Positions 4,176 through 6,808 of a DNA stretch of 6,808 bases are shown here, piece by piece. Source of the DNA: Bacillota bacterium. Lineage in GTDB: Bacteria; Bacillota; Clostridia; Oscillospirales; CAG-272. Below the pieces are notes generated by a model. The model saw only the letters and a list, made by a program, of their open reading frames with translations, was not told the DNA's origin and searched no databases. A program made the position numbers and the translations under genes. The stretch covers positions 1-6,808 of the forward strand of contig JAJQHI010000157.1 of the NCBI GenBank assembly GCA_021199825.1. The letters are read 5' to 3'. The stretch's first letter is position 1. Each line of letters opens with the position of its first letter.

Positions 4176-6626
4176 ATGAAGCTTTCGATAAATTGGTGCC
4201 GTGATTTTGTAGGGATAGACGGCGCCGAGGACATAGACATCAAAAAATTCTGCGATATGATGACTGATTCGGGCAGCAAGGTGGAAACATATGATGTGTT
4301 GGGCGAGGACATCAAGAATGTCAAGGTTGCGCGCATCGTGAAAATCACGCCTCACCCCGACTCAGACCATCTTCTCATCTGTCAGATGGACTGCGGGGAG
4401 GGAGAGCTGCACCAGATAGTCACGGGCGCGCAAAACGTCTTTGAGGGCGCGATTGTGCCTGCCGCAATCCCGCCCGCGACACTTCCCGGCGGCGTAAAGA
4501 TAAAGCCCGGTAAGCTTCGCGGCGTGCAGTCAGACGGAATGCTCTGCTCTATAGGCGAGCTGAACCTCACCTCGCACGATATGCCCGGCAACGACAACAG
4601 CGGCATATGCATTTTGGGCGAGGAGTTCGCGGACAAAATAGGAGAGGATATATGCCGAGTGCTTATGCTTTCCGATATTGTCGTTGATTATGAGATAACG
4701 CCTAACCGCCCCGACTGCCTCTCCGTCATCGGTCTTGCGCGTGAGGCGGCGGCTACCTTTGATCTGCCGTGCCATGTGCCCGCGCCCGCGGTTAAGCCCT
4801 TGGGCGACGGGGACGACGTATCAAATTACGTTAAGGTTGACATTGAGGCTCCCGACCTTTGCTCGCGCTACGCGGCAAAGGTAGTCAAAAACGTCAAAAT
4901 CGCGCCCTCGCCGCTCTGGCTGCGCATGAGGCTTCGCGCCATGGGCGTGCGCCCGATAAACAATATCGTTGACATTACAAACTATGTAATGCTCGAATAC
5001 GGTCAGCCGATGCACGCGTTTGATTATAAGTGCCTTGACGGCGCGCATATACACGTCCGCCGCGCGGGGGACGGGGAAATATATAAATCCCTCGACATCA
5101 ACGCCGAGGACACCCCCCTCACCTCATCAATGCTTGTTATTGCCGACGACAACAAGCCTGTCGCCTTGGCTGGCGTTATGGGCGGCGCGAACAGTGAAAT
5201 CACTGACGAGACGTCGCTCGTTGTATTCGAGTCCGCGAACTTCGAGGGCGTTTCCGTGCGCCGCACTGCTAAGGCTATGGGCATCAGAACGGAGTCGAGC
5301 GCCCGCTTTGAAAAGGGGATGGACCCCGAAACATGTATGCCCGCGCTTCTGCGCGCCTGCGAGCTTGTCCAAATGCTCGGAGCGGGCGAGGTTGTTGACG
5401 GCGTTGTGGATATTTACCCCGGACGGGCTGAGCCGACTGTTCTTCCTTTGCAGCCTGATAAGATAAACGCATTCCTTGGCACAGATATATCTGAGGAATA
5501 CATGGTGTCGGCGCTGCGCAAGCTCTCCTTTGAGGTTGACACGGACAAATCTCCTGCCATGGTTCACGTTCCGACGTGGAGGGCTGACGTCAAGTGTATG
5601 AGCGACCTTTCGGAGGAGGTCATACGCATGTACGGGTATAACGAGATTGAGACGACGCTTCCTTTTATACGCATGTCTGAGGGCGGCAGAACGGAGCGCC
5701 AGATGTTTGAGGAGGACCTCAAGTCGCTGCTCTGCGGCATGGGACTCTGGGAGTCGGTGACCTTCTCGTTCATCGGACCGCGCTCATATGATATGATAAA
5801 GCTTCCCGCGGACTCCCCATTGAGAAAATCGGTTGTAATCTCCAACCCCTTGGGCGAGGACACGTCCGTTATGAGAACGACCGGCATCCCCACAATGCTT
5901 GAGGTGCTGCTGCACAACCAGAACCACAAAAACCCGTCAGCCATGATGTATGAGGCGGCGACGGTTTATATTCCGAACGGCGAGGACGAGCTTCCGACAG
6001 AGAAAAAATCACTCTGCATCGGCATGTACGGAGCGGGAGACTTTTATTCGCTCAAGGGCATATGCGAGAGAGTTCTCGGATTTGCCGGAATCAGGAGCTA
6101 TACAACAGTATCGAACCGCAAGGGCGGAACATACCATCCCGGAAGGTGCGGCGAGCTTGTCGGCGTGAACGCCATTGGGGATGAGAACGGAATACATTAC
6201 GGCACCCTCGGTCAGATTCATCCCGATGTCGCTAAGGCTTACGGGCTTTCGGGCGAGATATACGCGGCGGAGCTTGACCTTGAGGCGATATATGAGAACC
6301 GCTCGATGAAGCACGAGTTTGTCCACCTGCCGAAATATCCTTCCACGTCACGCGACTTTTCGTTTGTGTGCGATGAGGAGCTTGAGGCGGGCAGGATTGA
6401 ATCCGTGTGCGTACGCGTCGGAGGAAAGCTGCTTGTTGACGCTTATGTATTTGACGTTTACCGCGGTGAGGGGCTCGGCGAGGGCAAAAAGAGTGTTTCG
6501 GTCAGAATTGTCCTGCGCGCGCCCGACAGAACGCTTACTGATGAGGAGGCTGACAAAACAGCCGCTAAGATACTCTCTGCGATGGAAAAGGAGCTTGGCG
6601 TGACGCTCCGCGGCGTTCAAAAATAA
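4176..6626 (+). CDS. pheT: Phenylalanine--tRNA ligase beta subunit
   Basis: Predicted 816 aa, the full bacterial length. PheT completes the alpha2-beta2 synthetase: it binds tRNA-Phe and hydrolyses mischarged Tyr-tRNA-Phe. Domains in order: N-terminal B1 (about 1-40); OB-fold tRNA-binding domain (about 45-150) with HPDSDHL (60-66) and GMLCS (121-125); B3/B4 editing domain (about 215-390) with NNIVDITNYVMLEYGQPMHAFD (262-283 in part), including His270 in PMHAFD, a likely editing-site residue, and TESSARFEKG (372-381); B5 (about 410-490) ending DLSEEVIRMYGYNE (477-490); the catalytic-like core (about 495-690); and the C-terminal anticodon-binding FDX-ACB domain (about 715-813) with YPSTSRDFSF (721-730). 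No truncation or frameshift is seen. The SD AAGGAGA (4160-4166) is 9 nt before the ATG. The 244-nt gap from pheS, filled with hairpins, is unusually large for this pair. No intrinsic terminator follows before the next gene. Confidence 0.98.
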   Translation: MKLSINWCRDFVGIDGAEDIDIKKFCDMMTDSGSKVETYDVLGEDIKNVKVARIVKITPHPDSDHLLICQMDCGEGELHQIVTGAQNVFEGAIVPAAIPPATLPGGVKIKPGKLRGVQSDGMLCSIGELNLTSHDMPGNDNSGICILGEEFADKIGEDICRVLMLSDIVVDYEITPNRPDCLSVIGLAREAAATFDLPCHVPAPAVKPLGDGDDVSNYVKVDIEAPDLCSRYAAKVVKNVKIAPSPLWLRMRLRAMGVRPINNIVDITNYVMLEYGQPMHAFDYKCLDGAHIHVRRAGDGEIYKSLDINAEDTPLTSSMLVIADDNKPVALAGVMGGANSEITDETSLVVFESANFEGVSVRRTAKAMGIRTESSARFEKGMDPETCMPALLRACELVQMLGAGEVVDGVVDIYPGRAEPTVLPLQPDKINAFLGTDISEEYMVSALRKLSFEVDTDKSPAMVHVPTWRADVKCMSDLSEEVIRMYGYNEIETTLPFIRMSEGGRTERQMFEEDLKSLLCGMGLWESVTFSFIGPRSYDMIKLPADSPLRKSVVISNPLGEDTSVMRTTGIPTMLEVLLHNQNHKNPSAMMYEAATVYIPNGEDELPTEKKSLCIGMYGAGDFYSLKGICERVLGFAGIRSYTTVSNRKGGTYHPGRCGELVGVNAIGDENGIHYGTLGQIHPDVAKAYGLSGEIYAAELDLEAIYENRSMKHEFVHLPKYPSTSRDFSFVCDEELEAGRIESVCVRVGGKLLVDAYVFDVYRGEGLGEGKKSVSVRIVLRAPDRTLTDEEADKTAAKILSAMEKELGVTLRGVQK

Positions 6627-6647
6627 AATTTAATTTACAATTAGCGA

Positions 6648-6676
6648 TTGCAATAAGACGCGAGTTGTGATATTAT
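6648..6676 (+). promoter_or_regulatory. Putative extended -10 promoter of the gene after pheT
   Basis: TTGCAA (6648-6653, five of six to consensus) is followed after 17 bp by TATTAT (6671-6676, five of six). TGA immediately before the hexamer gives a TGn extended -10. It lies wholly in the gap after pheT and fits the gene starting at 6715. With no terminator after pheT, readthrough from pheT is also possible. Confidence 0.65.
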
Positions 6677-6714
6677 ATTGGCGTATCAAAATAAAAACTT
6701 TGGAGGACTTAATT

Positions 6715-6808
6715 ATGAACGAAGAAAAGAATGGCTCTCTTGGTCAGAAGCTTCTGCGCGTTGCCGTTGTAATCGCGGCTGTTGTAGGCTTTGTTGTTGC
6801 CGTTGACC
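6715..6808 (+). CDS. N-terminus of a membrane-anchored protein, cut by the window end
   Basis: Only 31 complete codons are present. The ATG at 6715 has a strong SD, GGAGG (6702-6706), 8 nt upstream. The peptide begins MNEEKNGSLGQKLLR and continues into a hydrophobic segment, VAVVIAAVVGFVVAV (about residues 16-30). This is the pattern of a single N-terminal transmembrane anchor after a short cytoplasmic head. There is no signal-peptide-like lysine cluster directly at the N-terminus and no lipobox yet. Family and function cannot be judged from this fragment. It has its own upstream promoter. Confidence 0.75.
   Translation, partial: MNEEKNGSLGQKLLRVAVVIAAVVGFVVAVD

Noticed and set aside
6627..6714. 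Terminator after pheT.
   Set aside because: The gap is AT-rich with only a weak TAATT/AATTA palindrome and no G/C stem followed by T residues; its content is better explained by the promoter and SD of the next gene.

Overview
The window looks like chromosomal DNA from a low-to-mid-GC Firmicute, most likely a member of the Clostridia. Evidence: purine-rich Shine-Dalgarno (SD) sequences before most genes, TTGACA/TATAAT-type promoters, a PheS close to the Bacillus/Clostridium type with a four-cysteine insert, and a G/C-tract hairpin block between genes that resembles intergenic repeats I recall from gut Clostridia (from memory, not checked). Every supported gene is on the + strand.

Layout. (1) 1-995: a promoter, a small acidic secreted protein (68-622), and a small two-helix membrane protein with a lysine-rich tail (684-944), closed by a good intrinsic terminator (954-995). 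Neither protein is recognised. (2) 996-1237: a non-coding stretch with two direct copies of a ~63-bp sequence 106 bp apart. Each copy starts with a hairpin, and a third, long inverted repeat lies between them. The second copy supplies the -35 box of a strong promoter. (3) 1238-2869: a lipoprotein glycoside hydrolase of family GH30, probably acting on polysaccharide at the cell surface. (4) 2912-6626: pheS and pheT, the two subunits of phenylalanyl-tRNA synthetase. They are separated by an unusual 244-bp spacer packed with inverted repeats. (5) 6715-end: the start of another membrane-anchored protein with its own promoter, cut by the window edge.

How the parts relate. Genes 1 and 2 look like a two-gene transcription unit. 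The GH30 gene has its own promoter and no terminator before pheS, so transcription may run from the glycosidase gene into the essential pheST genes, although the functions are unrelated. No T-box leader, a common control of pheST in Firmicutes, is visible. No clear new biological system is present. The parts most worth a second look are the repeated, hairpin-rich region before the GH30 gene and the structured block that splits pheS from pheT, which is flanked by a repeated SD-like sequence.
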